64,000 nt of DNA from Stenotrophomonas sp. ESTM1D_MKCIP4_1 (lineage in GTDB: Bacteria; Pseudomonadota; Gammaproteobacteria; Xanthomonadales; Xanthomonadaceae): assembly GCF_003086895.1 (NCBI RefSeq), contig NZ_CP026004.1, forward strand, positions 1,958,731 through 2,022,730, read 5' to 3'. The notes under the pieces were generated by a model. That model worked only from the letters and a program-made list of their open reading frames with translations. It searched no databases and was not told where the DNA came from. Both the position numbers and the translations under genes were made by a program. How positions within the stretch are numbered: the stretch's first letter is position 1; each line of letters opens with the position of its first letter. This document shows positions 1-9,037 of the stretch, piece by piece.

Positions 1-932
1 CCGACACCCCGCGCGCGTTCCTGCAGTACGCCGGCGGTGCGCCGGCCAACGTCGCTGTGGCCGCCGCGCGGCTGGGTGCGAAGACCCAGTTCGTCGGCAT
101 GCTGGGCCGCGACATGTTCGGTGACTTCCTGGCGGAAAGCCTGGTCGAGCACGGCGTGGGCACCGACTACATCGTGCGCACCGATGCGGCCAAGACCGCG
201 CTGGCCTTCGTCGCCCTGGACGCGACCGGCGAACGCAGCTTCAGTTTCTACCGCCCCCCGGCGGCGGACCTGCTGTTCCGTGACAGCGATTTCCAGGCAG
301 CCTGCCTGGACAACGCGCAGTGCTTCCATGTGTGCTCCAACAGCCTGACCGAACCGGCCATCGCCGAGGCGACCTTCGCCGGCATGGACCGTGCCCGCGC
401 GGCCGGTGCAGTGGTCAGCCTGGACCTCAATCTGCGTCCGGCGCTGTGGCCGGCCGACGTCGATCCGACGCCCTGGCTGTGGCAGGCGCTGGAGCGTGCC
501 GACCTGGTCAAGCTGTCGCGCGAAGAACTGGATTACCTGGCCGCACCGCTCGGCGCTGGCGGCGAGGCTGCTGTCCTGCAGCGCCTGCTGGCCGCGCAGG
601 CGCGCTGGGTCATCGTCACCGACGGCGCCGCAACGCTGCACTGGTACACCCGCGAACAGCAGGGCCAGGTGACCAGCTTCAACGTGGCCGCAGTTGATAC
701 GACCGCGGCGGGCGATGCCTTCGTGGGCGGCGTGCTGGTCGGCCTGCTGGAGCGCGGCGGTGCCGGCGCCGGCTTCGCCGCGTTCTGCCAGGACCCGCAG
801 GCCATCGCTGCCACGCTGCGCTTCGGCGCCGCCGTGGGTGCACTGGCCGTTACCCGCAAGGGCGCGTTCGCCGCGATGCCCTCACTTGATGAAGTGCAGC
901 AGCTGCTGCAGGCACAGGATCTTCCCGCATGA
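1..932 (+). CDS. PfkB-family sugar kinase (fructokinase-like), 5' truncated by window
   Basis: Open frame running from base 3 with no start codon inside the window, so the N-terminus lies upstream. The first visible residues include GGAPANVAVAAARLG, the glycine-rich N-terminal signature of PfkB/ribokinase-type kinases. Near the C-terminus VDTTAAGDAFVGG is the second PfkB signature; its aspartate is the catalytic base and the preceding glycine/alanine run forms the anion hole. About 310 codons are present of a usual 300-330, so little is missing. Its stop overlaps the start of the AGE-family isomerase (ATGA), which implies translational coupling. With the isomerase and beta-mannosidase downstream, phosphorylation of fructose made from mannose is the likely job. 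Substrate (fructose versus mannose) is inferred from neighbours only. Confidence 0.88.
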   Translation, partial: DTPRAFLQYAGGAPANVAVAAARLGAKTQFVGMLGRDMFGDFLAESLVEHGVGTDYIVRTDAAKTALAFVALDATGERSFSFYRPPAADLLFRDSDFQAACLDNAQCFHVCSNSLTEPAIAEATFAGMDRARAAGAVVSLDLNLRPALWPADVDPTPWLWQALERADLVKLSREELDYLAAPLGAGGEAAVLQRLLAAQARWVIVTDGAATLHWYTREQQGQVTSFNVAAVDTTAAGDAFVGGVLVGLLERGGAGAGFAAFCQDPQAIAATLRFGAAVGALAVTRKGAFAAMPSLDEVQQLLQAQDLPA

Positions 933-2155
933 GCACCGCGCCCGATTTCCGTTCGCCCGCCTTCCTGCGTGCGCACATCGCCGACACGATGGCGTTCTAC
1001 CACCCGCGCTGCATCGACCCGAACGGCGGCTTCTTCCATTACTTCCGTGATGACGGCAGCATCTACGACGCCAGCCATCGTCATCTGGTGAGCAGTACAC
1101 GCTTCGTCTTCAACTACGCGATGGCCTACCGCGAGTTCCGCAATGCCGAGTACCGCGAGGCGGTCGAGCACGGCGTGCGCTACCTGCGCGAGGTGCACCG
1201 CAACCCGGCCACCGGGGGCTATGCCTGGACCCTGCGCGACGGCAAGGTCGAGGACGATATGAACCACTGCTATGGCGTGGCCTTCGTGCTGCTGGCCTAC
1301 AGCTGCGCGCTGAAAGCCGGTGTCGAGCAGGCCCGCGCGTGGATGGACGAAACCTGGCAGCTGCTGGAAGCGCGCTTCTGGGAGCCGCAGCACGGCCTGT
1401 ACAAGGACGAGGCGGATGGCCAGTGGAACTTCACCGGCTACCGCGGCCAGAACGCCAACATGCACATGTGCGAGGCCATGCTGGCCGCGTTCGAGGCCAG
1501 TGGCGAGCAGCGCTACGTCGCCCGCGCGCTGCAGCTGGCCGACAACATGACCCGCCGCCAGGCCGCCAAGGCCGGTGGCCTGGTCTGGGAACACTACGAT
1601 GTGAACTGGGAGATCGACTGGGATTACAACCTCGACAATCCCAAGCACCTGTTCCGCCCGTGGGGCTTCCAGCCCGGCCACCAGACCGAGTGGGCCAAGC
1701 TGCTGCTGATCCTGGACCGGCACGTGCAGGCTGACTGGCTGGTGCCGACGGCGCAGCATCTGTTCGATGTGGCCGTGGAGCGCAGCTGGGACGAGGCACG
1801 TGGTGGCCTGTACTACGGCTTCGCGCCGGAATCGCGCCGCCAGCCGGGCATGGACGGCGCACCGATCGGCGGCGACAGCTTCGTCTGTGACGACGACAAG
1901 TACTTCTGGGTGCAGGCCGAGACCCTGGCCACCGCCGCGCTGATGGCCAAGCGTACCGGCGACGACCGTTACTGGCAGTGGTACGAGCGCATCTGGGCGT
2001 ACTCGTGGGAACACTTCGTCGACCACCAGTACGGCGCGTGGTTCCGCATCCTGGATGCTGACAACCGCAAGTACAGCGATGAGAAAAGCCCGGCCGGCAA
2101 GGTGGATTACCACACCATGGGCGCGTGCTACGAAGTGTTGAACGTCGTCCGTTGA
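929..2155 (+). CDS. AGE-family epimerase/isomerase (likely D-mannose isomerase)
   Basis: A 408-residue protein of the N-acylglucosamine 2-epimerase family, an (alpha/alpha)6 barrel enzyme. Family hallmarks seen are MNHCYG near residue 112, the GHQTEW motif in the middle (the histidine is one of the two acid/base residues in this family) and YHTMG close to the C-terminus, which supplies the second histidine. Family members interconvert mannose and fructose or epimerise N-acyl sugars. The start overlaps the stop of the upstream sugar kinase by four bases and an exported beta-mannosidase follows. Released mannose could therefore be converted to fructose here and phosphorylated by the kinase. The mannose isomerase assignment rests on that context; cellobiose 2-epimerase or another aldose-ketose activity is possible. 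Confidence 0.85.
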   Translation: MSTAPDFRSPAFLRAHIADTMAFYHPRCIDPNGGFFHYFRDDGSIYDASHRHLVSSTRFVFNYAMAYREFRNAEYREAVEHGVRYLREVHRNPATGGYAWTLRDGKVEDDMNHCYGVAFVLLAYSCALKAGVEQARAWMDETWQLLEARFWEPQHGLYKDEADGQWNFTGYRGQNANMHMCEAMLAAFEASGEQRYVARALQLADNMTRRQAAKAGGLVWEHYDVNWEIDWDYNLDNPKHLFRPWGFQPGHQTEWAKLLLILDRHVQADWLVPTAQHLFDVAVERSWDEARGGLYYGFAPESRRQPGMDGAPIGGDSFVCDDDKYFWVQAETLATAALMAKRTGDDRYWQWYERIWAYSWEHFVDHQYGAWFRILDADNRKYSDEKSPAGKVDYHTMGACYEVLNVVR

Positions 2156-2171
2156 ACATCGCCCGAATGCA

Positions 2172-2194
2172 GTAGTGCCAGGCCATGCCTGGCA
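2172..2194 (+). repeat. SMAG-type REP palindrome
   Basis: GTAG head followed by the palindrome TGCCAGGCCATGCCTGGCA. It sits between the isomerase and the beta-mannosidase, eight bases before the GGAG ribosome-binding site of the latter, so its hairpin would form in the operon mRNA. Confidence 0.75.
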
Positions 2195-2212
2195 GAAAAA
2201 CAGGAGCATCAC

Positions 2213-4831
2213 GTGCATCGTCTTCCCCTCGTTGTCCGTCTGCTCCTGCTGCTCGTCGCGGCGGTTGCGTTTCCCGCTGCCGCCGCGCCTCTGCAGGCAC
2301 AGTGGGAGTTCCGCCTGCTGCCCGGCGATGCCCAGGGCGCCTCCCACCCTGGCCTGCAGCAGTGGCGTGCCGCCACCGTGCCCGGCAGCGTGCACACCGA
2401 TCTGCTTGCCCATGATCTGATCCGCGATCCGTACGTGGGCGCGGCCGAAGCAGAGCTGCAATGGATCGGCCTGGCTGACTGGGAGTACCGCGCGCGCTTC
2501 GACGTGGACGCGGCGACCCCGGCCAAGCCCCATGCCGAGCTGCGCTTCGACGGCCTGGATACCTACGCCGAGGTCACCCTCAACGGTACGCCGTTGCTGC
2601 GCGCGGACAACGCGCACCGGACCTGGACTGCGCGCGTGGAAGGACGCCTGCAGGCCACGGGCAATGAACTGCTGATCGTGTTCCGTTCGTCCATCCGGAC
2701 CCTGCTGCCTGGTGTGCAGACGATGCCGCACAGGATTGCAGGCAATTACCCTTCGCCCTATGGCGACGAGCCGAAAGACGCGATGGTCGGCAACTTCGCG
2801 CGCAAGCCGGCCTATCACTTCGGATGGGACTGGGGCCCGCGCTATGTCACTGCGGGCGTCTGGCGCGGTGTCGATCTGCAGGCCTGGGATACGCACCGGC
2901 TGACCGATCTGGCGGTGCGCACCGATGCGCTGGATGGCGAGCAGGCTAAGCTTGCGGTGCTGCTGCAGGTGGAGCAGGGCAGTGCTGCTGGCTCGGCGCG
3001 GGTCGCGCTGGATGTGCGTGACCCGGAGGGCCGCAGCGTGGCCCAGCTGCAGCGCACGGTCCTGCTGCAGCCGGGGCAGAACAGCATCGAACTGCCGGTC
3101 GAACTGGCCGCCCCGCGCCGCTGGTGGCCGGTAGGCTACGGCGCGCAGGACCGCTATACGGTGCAGGCACGCCTGGATGGCGGAGGTGATGCGGCGCACG
3201 CACGCGAACAGCGCATCGGCCTGCGCAGCGTCGAGCTGCGCCGCGATGAGGACGGCCAGGGTGGGCAGGGCTTCGCCTTCGTCATCAACGGCGTGGAGAT
3301 CTTTGCGAAGGGCGCGAACGTGATTCCGTTCGACGCGTTCCCCGCGCGCGTCGACGCTGCGCGTCTGCGCCAGGTGTTGACCGCCGCGCGCGACGCCAAC
3401 ATGAACATGCTGCGCAACTGGGGCGGCGGCTACTACGAAGACGACGCGTTCTTTGACATCGCCGACGAGCTGGGCCTGCTGGTCTGGCAGGATTTCATGT
3501 TCGGCGGCGGCATGCAGCCGGGCTATGACCCTGCCTTCCGCGCCAGCGTCGTGGCCGAAGCGCGCGACAACGTGCGTCGTCTGCGCCACCATCCCAGCAT
3601 CGTGCTGTGGTGTGGCAACAACGAAGAAGAAACCGCGTGGAAGGACTGGGGCCACGGCCGCGACCTGAAGGCAGCTGATCCGGCGTTCGCGTCCAGGGTC
3701 TGGCAGGGTTATGTGGATCTGTTCGGCAACGATCTGCGCCAGGTCGTCGGTGAGGAGGGGCTCGGGGTGCCGTACTGGTCCAGCTCGCCCAGCAATGACC
3801 TGGACGAGAAGGCCAACGACTCCACCCGGGGCGACAAGCACTACTGGCAGGTCTGGGGCAATCCGGCGCTGCCGGTGCAGGCGTACCTTCGCGAAACCCC
3901 GCGCTTCATGTCCGAGTATGGGTTGCAGGCGTGGCCGGCGGTGGCGACGGTGGACCAGATCGCTACCCGTGCCGAACAGCGCATCGACAGCCCGGTGATC
4001 CGCGCACATCAGAAATTCATGGCCGGCGAGGGCAACAGCCGCCTGCTGCAGTACATCGAACGCGGCTACGGCAGCCCGAAGGACTTCGAGGATTTCGTCT
4101 ACCTGAGCCAGGTGATGCAGGCCGAAGGCATTGCCCTGGCCGCGCTGCACCACCGCGCCTCGCGACCCTACACGATGGGATCCCTGTACTGGCAGCTCAA
4201 CGATGTGTGGCCGGGTGCCTCGTGGTCAAGCGTCGATTACTTCGGGCGCTGGAAGGCGCTGCACTTCGCCGCGCGCCGCTTCTTTGCGCCGGTGACCCTG
4301 GCGGCCTTGCGTGATGAGGGCCGCACGCGGGTGCGGCTGATCAACGATGGCGCGGCCGTCGACGCGCGCTGGCGGCTGCGGGTGATGGATGTGGAGGGCA
4401 AGGTGCTGCGTCGGCGCGAGGTGCCTGTGACCCTGGCTGCCGCAGGCGTGAGTGCGGTCGGTGATTTCGCCGACGCCGAATTGCTGGCTGGCGCGGACCC
4501 GGCGCGGACCGTGGCGGTGTTTGAGCTGCTGCAGGAAGGCAGGGTGAGTGCACGTCAGGTGGTCGGCTTTGTCGAAGCCAAGCACCAGGTGCTGCCGAAG
4601 CAGCGGTTGAAAGCAGCGCTGACCATTGATGGTGAGCACTACCGGCTGCGCCTGCAGAGTGCAGCATACGTGCGTGCGGCATGGATCGATTTCGGGGCGT
4701 TGGACGTGCAGGTGGACGACAACCTGCTCGACCTGCTGCCCGGTGAGAGCCGGGACATCGCGGTACGCGGTCCGGTGGATCTGGCGACCCTGCGCGACGC
4801 GTTGAAGGTGAGAACCCTCAACGATCGTTGA
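2213..4831 (+). CDS. Exported GH2-family beta-mannosidase
   Basis: An 872-residue glycoside hydrolase. GTG start at 2213 is preceded by GGAG at about -9. The first 25 residues are a signal peptide (basic start, a run of leucine and valine, alanine-rich cleavage region), so it acts in the periplasm or outside. A GH2 sugar-binding domain and Ig-like domain precede the TIM barrel. The barrel shows LWCGNNEEE, with the acid/base glutamate near residue 471, and FMSEYGLQAWP, with the nucleophile glutamate near residue 568. These are the spacing and motifs of beta-mannosidases rather than beta-galactosidases. It would release mannose from beta-mannosides or N-glycan cores, feeding the isomerase and kinase encoded just upstream. 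Confidence 0.9.
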   Translation: MHRLPLVVRLLLLLVAAVAFPAAAAPLQAQWEFRLLPGDAQGASHPGLQQWRAATVPGSVHTDLLAHDLIRDPYVGAAEAELQWIGLADWEYRARFDVDAATPAKPHAELRFDGLDTYAEVTLNGTPLLRADNAHRTWTARVEGRLQATGNELLIVFRSSIRTLLPGVQTMPHRIAGNYPSPYGDEPKDAMVGNFARKPAYHFGWDWGPRYVTAGVWRGVDLQAWDTHRLTDLAVRTDALDGEQAKLAVLLQVEQGSAAGSARVALDVRDPEGRSVAQLQRTVLLQPGQNSIELPVELAAPRRWWPVGYGAQDRYTVQARLDGGGDAAHAREQRIGLRSVELRRDEDGQGGQGFAFVINGVEIFAKGANVIPFDAFPARVDAARLRQVLTAARDANMNMLRNWGGGYYEDDAFFDIADELGLLVWQDFMFGGGMQPGYDPAFRASVVAEARDNVRRLRHHPSIVLWCGNNEEETAWKDWGHGRDLKAADPAFASRVWQGYVDLFGNDLRQVVGEEGLGVPYWSSSPSNDLDEKANDSTRGDKHYWQVWGNPALPVQAYLRETPRFMSEYGLQAWPAVATVDQIATRAEQRIDSPVIRAHQKFMAGEGNSRLLQYIERGYGSPKDFEDFVYLSQVMQAEGIALAALHHRASRPYTMGSLYWQLNDVWPGASWSSVDYFGRWKALHFAARRFFAPVTLAALRDEGRTRVRLINDGAAVDARWRLRVMDVEGKVLRRREVPVTLAAAGVSAVGDFADAELLAGADPARTVAVFELLQEGRVSARQVVGFVEAKHQVLPKQRLKAALTIDGEHYRLRLQSAAYVRAAWIDFGALDVQVDDNLLDLLPGESRDIAVRGPVDLATLRDALKVRTLNDR

Positions 4832-4834
4832 GGG
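4815..4834 (+). terminator. Palindrome across the beta-mannosidase stop codon
   Basis: A perfect 20-base palindrome CCCTCAACGATCGTTGAGGG spans the TGA stop at 4829-4831. No T-run follows, so termination is only possible; it may simply protect the 3' end of the mRNA. Confidence 0.35.
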
Positions 4835-4846
4835 CCGCACCGCTCT

Positions 4847-4944
4847 GGTACGTGCCAACCAAGGTTGGCATCTACCTTCTGCCCTGGTAGGTGCCAACCT
4901 TGGTTGGCACACCCGGAAGTGCCAACCAAGGTTGGCATCTACCC
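4847..4944. repeat. Cluster of three SMAG-type REPs
   Basis: Three copies of a TGCCAACC...GGTTGGCA palindrome in about 100 bases, with GTAG-like heads in alternating orientation. They fill the gap between the convergent beta-mannosidase and mtnC genes, the usual place for REP clusters. Confidence 0.85.
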
Positions 4945-4950
4945 TTTCTG

Positions 4951-5646
4951 TTACAGCTGGATCTGCTGGAAATTCTCGACGCGGTCGTGGCCGTTGGCGG
5001 CTTGGCCGGTGCGCGGCATCGGGTAGTCATCCAGGCGGTCGATCAGGCGCGTCTGCAGGCCAGCCTCGCGGGCGGCATCCAGCTCCTCCACCACATCGGA
5101 AAGGAACAGGATTTCAGCGGCCGGCACGCCGATCGCCTGCACGATGTTGCGGTAGCTGTCGGCCTCGCGCTTGCCGCCGATCTCGGTATCGAACCAGCCC
5201 GACACCAGCGGGCTGAGGTCGCCGGCATCGCTGAAGCCGAAGAACAGCTTCTGCGCCGGCACCGAGCCGGAGGAGTACACGTACAGCGGCAGGCCCGAGG
5301 CGTGCCAGCCCTTCAGCACGGGCGCCACTTCCGGGTAGAAGTGCGCGGTGTAGTCGCCCCGGCGGTAGCCGGCATCCCAGATCAGGCCCTGCAGGGCCTT
5401 CAGTGCGGTGTGCTTGCGGTCCTGGTCGATCCAGCCCTGCAACGTCTCGGCCACCAGGCTGTCCTGGCAGGCGCCACCGATCTCGGCGGCCACTGCGTCG
5501 AGCCAGCGACGCACGTCAGGCTGCTGGCCGTGCTCGGCCACGAACGCCGGCAGCGCCTGGCGGGCATAGGGGAACAGCACGTTCTTGACGAACGAGATGC
5601 TGCTGGTGGTGCCTTCGATGTCGGTCAGGATGACGCGGGGCTGCAT
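4951..5646 (-). CDS. mtnC: Enolase-phosphatase (2,3-diketo-5-methylthio-1-phosphopentane phosphatase)
   Basis: A 231-residue HAD-superfamily enzyme of methionine salvage. It enolises and then dephosphorylates 2,3-diketo-5-methylthiopentyl-1-phosphate to give acireductone. The N-terminus carries the HAD motif I variant ILTDIEGTT, where this subfamily has a glutamate between the glycine and aspartate positions. YSSGSVPAQ in the middle is motif II, and [12 protein letters not shown] near the C-terminus is motif IV. Length is typical. It is the last gene of a minus-strand mtnB-mtnD-mtnC run, with three bases between mtnD and mtnC. mtnA and mtnK/mtnN are not in the window. Confidence 0.93.
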   Translation of the reverse strand: MQPRVILTDIEGTTSSISFVKNVLFPYARQALPAFVAEHGQQPDVRRWLDAVAAEIGGACQDSLVAETLQGWIDQDRKHTALKALQGLIWDAGYRRGDYTAHFYPEVAPVLKGWHASGLPLYVYSSGSVPAQKLFFGFSDAGDLSPLVSGWFDTEIGGKREADSYRNIVQAIGVPAAEILFLSDVVEELDAAREAGLQTRLIDRLDDYPMPRTGQAANGHDRVENFQQIQL

Positions 5647-5649
5647 GGA

Positions 5650-6207
5650 TCAGGATGCCTGGGTAGGGATGTAACGGGGGAACTTCTGTGCGATGTCGGT
5701 GCCGGTGAAATGACCGACCCAACCGTCCGGCTCGGTGAAGAAGCGGATGGCCACGAAGCTCGGCTCATCGCCCATGTCGAACCAGTGGGTGGTGCCATCG
5801 GGCACGGCGATCAGGTCGTCCTTCACGCACTCGATCTCGTAGACCTTGTCCGCCACGTGCAGGGTGAACAGGCCGGAGCCGGCAACGAAGAAGCGCACCT
5901 CGTCTTCCTTGTGGAAGTGTTCGTCGAGGAATTTCTTCCGCAGTTCGGCGCGGTTCGGGTTGTCCGGGGCGATCGACGCCACGTCCACGCTCTTGAAGCC
6001 GCGTTCGGCCACCAGCCGGTCGATGTCCGCGCGATAGGCGGCGAACACCTCGTCCTGGCTGGCGCCCGGCGCGACGGGCGCGGCAGCCTGCCAGCGCTCG
6101 AAGGTGACGCCGATCTTCTGCAGTTCGGTGGTGATGACTTCGCCGTCCTGGGTGTCCAGCAGCGGCGATTCAGGGCGGGTGTCGTCGTAGATGCGCAGTC
6201 GGCTCAT
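5650..6207 (-). CDS. mtnD: Acireductone dioxygenase
   Basis: A 185-residue cupin enzyme that oxidises acireductone to 2-keto-4-methylthiobutyrate and formate (Fe form) or takes the off-pathway route (Ni form). The metal ligands are visible as HFHKEDE (two histidines and a glutamate) and a later histidine in [10 protein letters not shown] start at the ATG giving MSRLRIYDD because this matches the family's length. An in-frame upstream ATG would add 66 residues with no family resemblance. It lies between mtnB and mtnC and is nearly contiguous with mtnC. Confidence 0.94.
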   Translation of the reverse strand: MSRLRIYDDTRPESPLLDTQDGEVITTELQKIGVTFERWQAAAPVAPGASQDEVFAAYRADIDRLVAERGFKSVDVASIAPDNPNRAELRKKFLDEHFHKEDEVRFFVAGSGLFTLHVADKVYEIECVKDDLIAVPDGTTHWFDMGDEPSFVAIRFFTEPDGWVGHFTGTDIAQKFPRYIPTQAS

Positions 6208-6298
6208 GGCGGCAGCTTGAACGTCTCGGGGGGAAGACAGGGTAACAGGGTGGTGAAGGGCCGCAGATTCCGGATTGGAATCTGCACCCGGCGCTGGC

Positions 6299-6940
6299 TC
6301 AGCCGCGCAGCTTGCGCAGTTCCAGCTCGCAGTGGAACAGGAACTCGAAGGCTTCCATGTGGCGGCGCGCCTCGGCCATGTCGCGGCCCCAGGCGTACAG
6401 GCCATGGCCGTCGATCAGGTAGCCCCACAGGGTCTGCGTATCGAGCAGGGCATCGACCTGTGCCGAGAGCACGTTCATGTCCTGGGTATTGGCGAACACC
6501 GGGACATCGATGGCCATTTCGTGGGTGCTGTTGCCGGCGAAGGCCTTCAGCAGTTCGTAGCCTTCCAGGCGGATGTGGCCCTGCGGCGCATACAGGCGCG
6601 AGGCGACGGTCTGCACCGGGGAATGGGTGTGCAGCACGCAGCCGATGTCCGGGAAGCGGCGGTACAGCTGGGTGTGCAGCAGGGTTTCGGCGGACGGGCG
6701 CAGCGGGCGGCCGACGGCTTGGCCGTCGAAGTCCACCACCATGATGTCGTCCTCGATGAGGCGGCCCTTGTCCTTGCCGGAAACGGTGATCGCGGCGTGG
6801 CGGTCGTCCAGGCGGTGGGAGAAGTTGCTGCTGGTGGCCGGGGTCCAGCCGGCGTGCGCCAGCTCACGGACGTTGTCGATCAGCAGCTGGGCCAGTTCGC
6901 TCAGGCGCGCGGTGTCGTAGGGGAAGGTGGGGGTGCTCAT
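6299..6940 (-). CDS. mtnB: Methylthioribulose-1-phosphate dehydratase
   Basis: A 213-residue class II aldolase-fold enzyme that dehydrates 5-methylthioribulose-1-phosphate. Zinc ligands are seen in VLHTHSPVQ (two histidines) and [21 protein letters not shown] near residue 31 is the substrate-phosphate loop typical of MtnB. Start at 6940 (MSTPTFPYD) is chosen because upstream in-frame codons fall in repeat sequence. It is the first gene of the minus-strand salvage operon; 91 bases separate it from mtnD. Confidence 0.93.
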   Translation of the reverse strand: MSTPTFPYDTARLSELAQLLIDNVRELAHAGWTPATSSNFSHRLDDRHAAITVSGKDKGRLIEDDIMVVDFDGQAVGRPLRPSAETLLHTQLYRRFPDIGCVLHTHSPVQTVASRLYAPQGHIRLEGYELLKAFAGNSTHEMAIDVPVFANTQDMNVLSAQVDALLDTQTLWGYLIDGHGLYAWGRDMAEARRHMEAFEFLFHCELELRKLRG

Positions 6941-7014
6941 GGGGACGATTTTACTGGATTCGGCAAACGGCTGAGCCCCTCGTGGCGGGCGGCGAGGCTG
7001 GATTTCCCGCTTTG

Positions 7015-7118
7015 GGCCGGGCGGGTGGGCTGTGCAGGGGACGCCGTAAACCCGTCCTTGGGGGCTTGGCCGCGGCATCCATGCCGCGGACACCCCTGCA
7101 CAGCCCACCCGCCCGGCC
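7015..7118. repeat. Long hairpin element, copy 1 (26-bp perfect arms, 52-nt core)
   Basis: Bases 7015-7040 and 7093-7118 are perfect 26-bp inverted repeats (arm begins GGCCGGGCGGGTGGGC). They enclose a 52-base core at 7041-7092 that contains a smaller palindrome CCGCGGCATCCATGCCGCGG. The reverse complement of the core matches the core of the element at 7350-7447 in 45 of 52 positions, while the arms of the two elements are unrelated. It lies upstream of mtnB. No protein-coding signal is seen. Confidence 0.85.
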
Positions 7119-7197
7119 ACGGACAGGTTCCGTGCGCGCCAGCCACGGAGTGAAGAAGGAAGAGCAAAAGCGGGTCGCGGCGCTGCGCTTGCTCGCA

Positions 7198-7322
7198 GCG
7201 GAGCATGGCTCCGCTCTACAGAAGCTTCGTTCGCCGGACAGGGTTCATCCACGCATGGCGTGGATCTACCACCGAAGCATCGTTTCCCAGACAGATCTCA
7301 TCCACGCATTGCGTGAATTTAC
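7198..7322. repeat. Group of REP-like palindromes
   Basis: An AGCGGAGCATGGCTCCGCT palindrome ending in CTAC, then ATCCACGCATGGCGTGGAT ending in CTAC (GTAG on the minus strand), then a degenerate copy near 7299. They lie between the two long hairpin elements. The stretch 6941-7525 as a whole holds these repeats and no credible gene. Confidence 0.7.
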
Positions 7323-7349
7323 CGGACGCGCCGGGAGAGTGTCAGGGGT

Positions 7350-7447
7350 GGGGAGGCATGGGTTCGCGGGGGTGTCCGCGGCATGGATGCTGCGGACAAG
7401 CCTCCAGGGATGGATTCACGGCGTCCCCCGCGAACCCATGCCTCCCC
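7350..7447. repeat. Long hairpin element, copy 2 (23-bp perfect arms, 52-nt core)
   Basis: Arms 7350-7372 and 7425-7447 are perfect 23-bp inverted repeats (arm begins GGGGAGGCATGGGTTCGC). The 52-base core 7373-7424 has 45 of 52 positions in common with the reverse complement of the core of the element at 7015-7118. Arm sequences differ completely between the copies although each pair is internally complementary. It lies downstream of the permease gene that ends at 7526. Confidence 0.85.
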
Positions 7448-7525
7448 GCCAACCCCTCAACCCAGCCGTTGCCGTTGACGTTGCTCCAGCGGGTGCAGGG
7501 CCGCAGGCCCTGCAATACCCAACCC

Positions 7526-8953
7526 TTACTGACCGCGCAGGCGGCTGTGCCTGAACCCGTAACCGAAATAGATCACGAACCCGACCACGGTCCACACGCC
7601 CATCAGCATCCAGTTGTGCATCGTCATCGCCGACAGCAGCGCCAGGCAGCTCAGCACACCCAGGGTGCAGATCAGCCACGCCATCGGCATGCGGAACGGA
7701 CGCGGCAGATCCGGCTGGGTGCGGCGCAGGATCAGCACGCCGGCACACACCGCCGCGAACGCGATCAGCGTGCCCATCGAGGTCAGTTCACCCAGGATGT
7801 CCAGCGGGAACAGCGCCGCCAGCAGCGCGATGCCGATGCCGGTGATGACCGTGTTGATGTGCGGGGTGCGGTACTTCGGGTGGATCTTGGTGAACACCGG
7901 CGGCAGCAGGCCGTCGCGGCCCATGATCATGAAGATGCGCGGCTGGCCGATGATCATCACCAGCACCACCGAGGACAGACCGACCAGGGCGCCCACCTCG
8001 ACCACCCAGCGCAGCCAGCCCAGCTGCGGGTGCGCCGCCACGGCGGTCACCACTGGTTCGTCCGTACCCAGCAGCTGGTACGGCACCAGGCCGGTCATCA
8101 CCGCCGCCATGGCGATGTACAGCACGGTGCAGATCGCCAGCGACAGCATCATGCCGATGGGCATGTCGCGCTGCGGGTTCTTCGATTCCTGCGCCGCCAC
8201 CGACACCGCCTCGAAGCCGATGTAGGCGAAGAACACCATGGCCGCGCCACGCAGCACGCCTTCCATGCCGTACTTGCCCGGGCCCTCGTTGGCCGGAATG
8301 AACGGGGTCCAGTTGCTGGTGTCCATGTACTTCCAGCCGACCACGATGACCAGCACGATCAGGCCGGTCTTGAGCACGACCATCGCCATGTTCATCGCCG
8401 AGGACTTGCTGATGCCCACGTAGCACAGCCAGGTCAGCAGCAGCACCAGGATGGCAGCGGGCAGGTTGGCGATGGCGCCGGTGGGCCGCAGCTGTGCGTC
8501 CAAGGGGGCACTGACCAGGGCCGCTGGCAGGTGGATGTCGAACTGGCTGAGCAGGCTGAGGAAGTAGCCGGTCCAGCTGACCGCCACCGCCGAGGCCGAT
8601 ACGCCGTACTCCAGTACCAGCATCCAGCCGATGAACCAGGCCGACAGCTCGCCGAAGGTGGCGTAGGTGTAGGTGTAGGCGCTGCCCGAGACCGGCACCA
8701 TCGAGGCGAACTCGGCGTAGGCCAGGGCGCAGAAGGCGCAGCAGACCGCAGCCAGCACGAAGGACAGCATGATGGCCGGGCCAGCGTGGTTGGCCGCAGC
8801 CTGGCCGGTGATGACGAAGATGCCGCCGCCGATGACCGCGCCGATACCCAGGGCGGTCAGGCCCCAGGGGCCGAGGTGGCGGCGCAGGCTCAGGCCGTTG
8901 GCGTCTTCATGGGCGGCATGCGGATGCTTGGTGGCCCACAGTTGCTTGAACAT
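7526..8953 (-). CDS. APC-superfamily amino-acid permease (YfnA/CAT type)
   Basis: A 475-residue inner-membrane transporter with about twelve to fourteen hydrophobic segments. The first helix has GIGAVIGGGIFVITGQAA, the substrate-backbone binding G-rich loop of the APC superfamily, and the sixth shows FFAYIGFEAVS, also conserved in cationic amino-acid transporters. Start at 8953 (MFKQLWATK) gives the normal cytoplasmic N-terminus; a longer in-frame start adds unrelated residues. It lies directly downstream of a paralogous permease on the same strand, 84 bases away, and the two share motifs along their whole length. Substrate cannot be decided from sequence. Confidence 0.9.
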   Translation of the reverse strand: MFKQLWATKHPHAAHEDANGLSLRRHLGPWGLTALGIGAVIGGGIFVITGQAAANHAGPAIMLSFVLAAVCCAFCALAYAEFASMVPVSGSAYTYTYATFGELSAWFIGWMLVLEYGVSASAVAVSWTGYFLSLLSQFDIHLPAALVSAPLDAQLRPTGAIANLPAAILVLLLTWLCYVGISKSSAMNMAMVVLKTGLIVLVIVVGWKYMDTSNWTPFIPANEGPGKYGMEGVLRGAAMVFFAYIGFEAVSVAAQESKNPQRDMPIGMMLSLAICTVLYIAMAAVMTGLVPYQLLGTDEPVVTAVAAHPQLGWLRWVVEVGALVGLSSVVLVMIIGQPRIFMIMGRDGLLPPVFTKIHPKYRTPHINTVITGIGIALLAALFPLDILGELTSMGTLIAFAAVCAGVLILRRTQPDLPRPFRMPMAWLICTLGVLSCLALLSAMTMHNWMLMGVWTVVGFVIYFGYGFRHSRLRGQ

Positions 8954-9004
8954 GTGTGTCGATCTTGTCGAAGCGCGCCGTTGCAGGCACGCGGGGGAAA
9001 ACGG

Positions 9005-9030
9005 ACGGGCCGGCACAGAGGCCGGCCCGT
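9005..9030. repeat. REP-type hairpin between tandem permeases
   Basis: A perfect 10-bp stem ACGGGCCGGC / GCCGGCCCGT with a six-base loop, followed on the plus strand by a GTAG tetranucleotide. In the permease transcript (minus strand) it lies after the stop of the upstream permease and could damp expression of the downstream one. Confidence 0.6.
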
Positions 9031-9037
9031 AGGCGGA

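Noticed and set aside
533..4153. 1206-codon minus-strand open frame opposite the AGE and beta-mannosidase genes
   Set aside because: It is a high-GC shadow frame: histidine/arginine/valine-rich, no domain motifs, and it lies antisense to well-supported genes with clear catalytic motifs.
4847..4944. CRISPR array
   Set aside because: The repeats are palindromic REPs without regular unique spacers. No true CRISPR repeat-spacer pattern occurs in the window.
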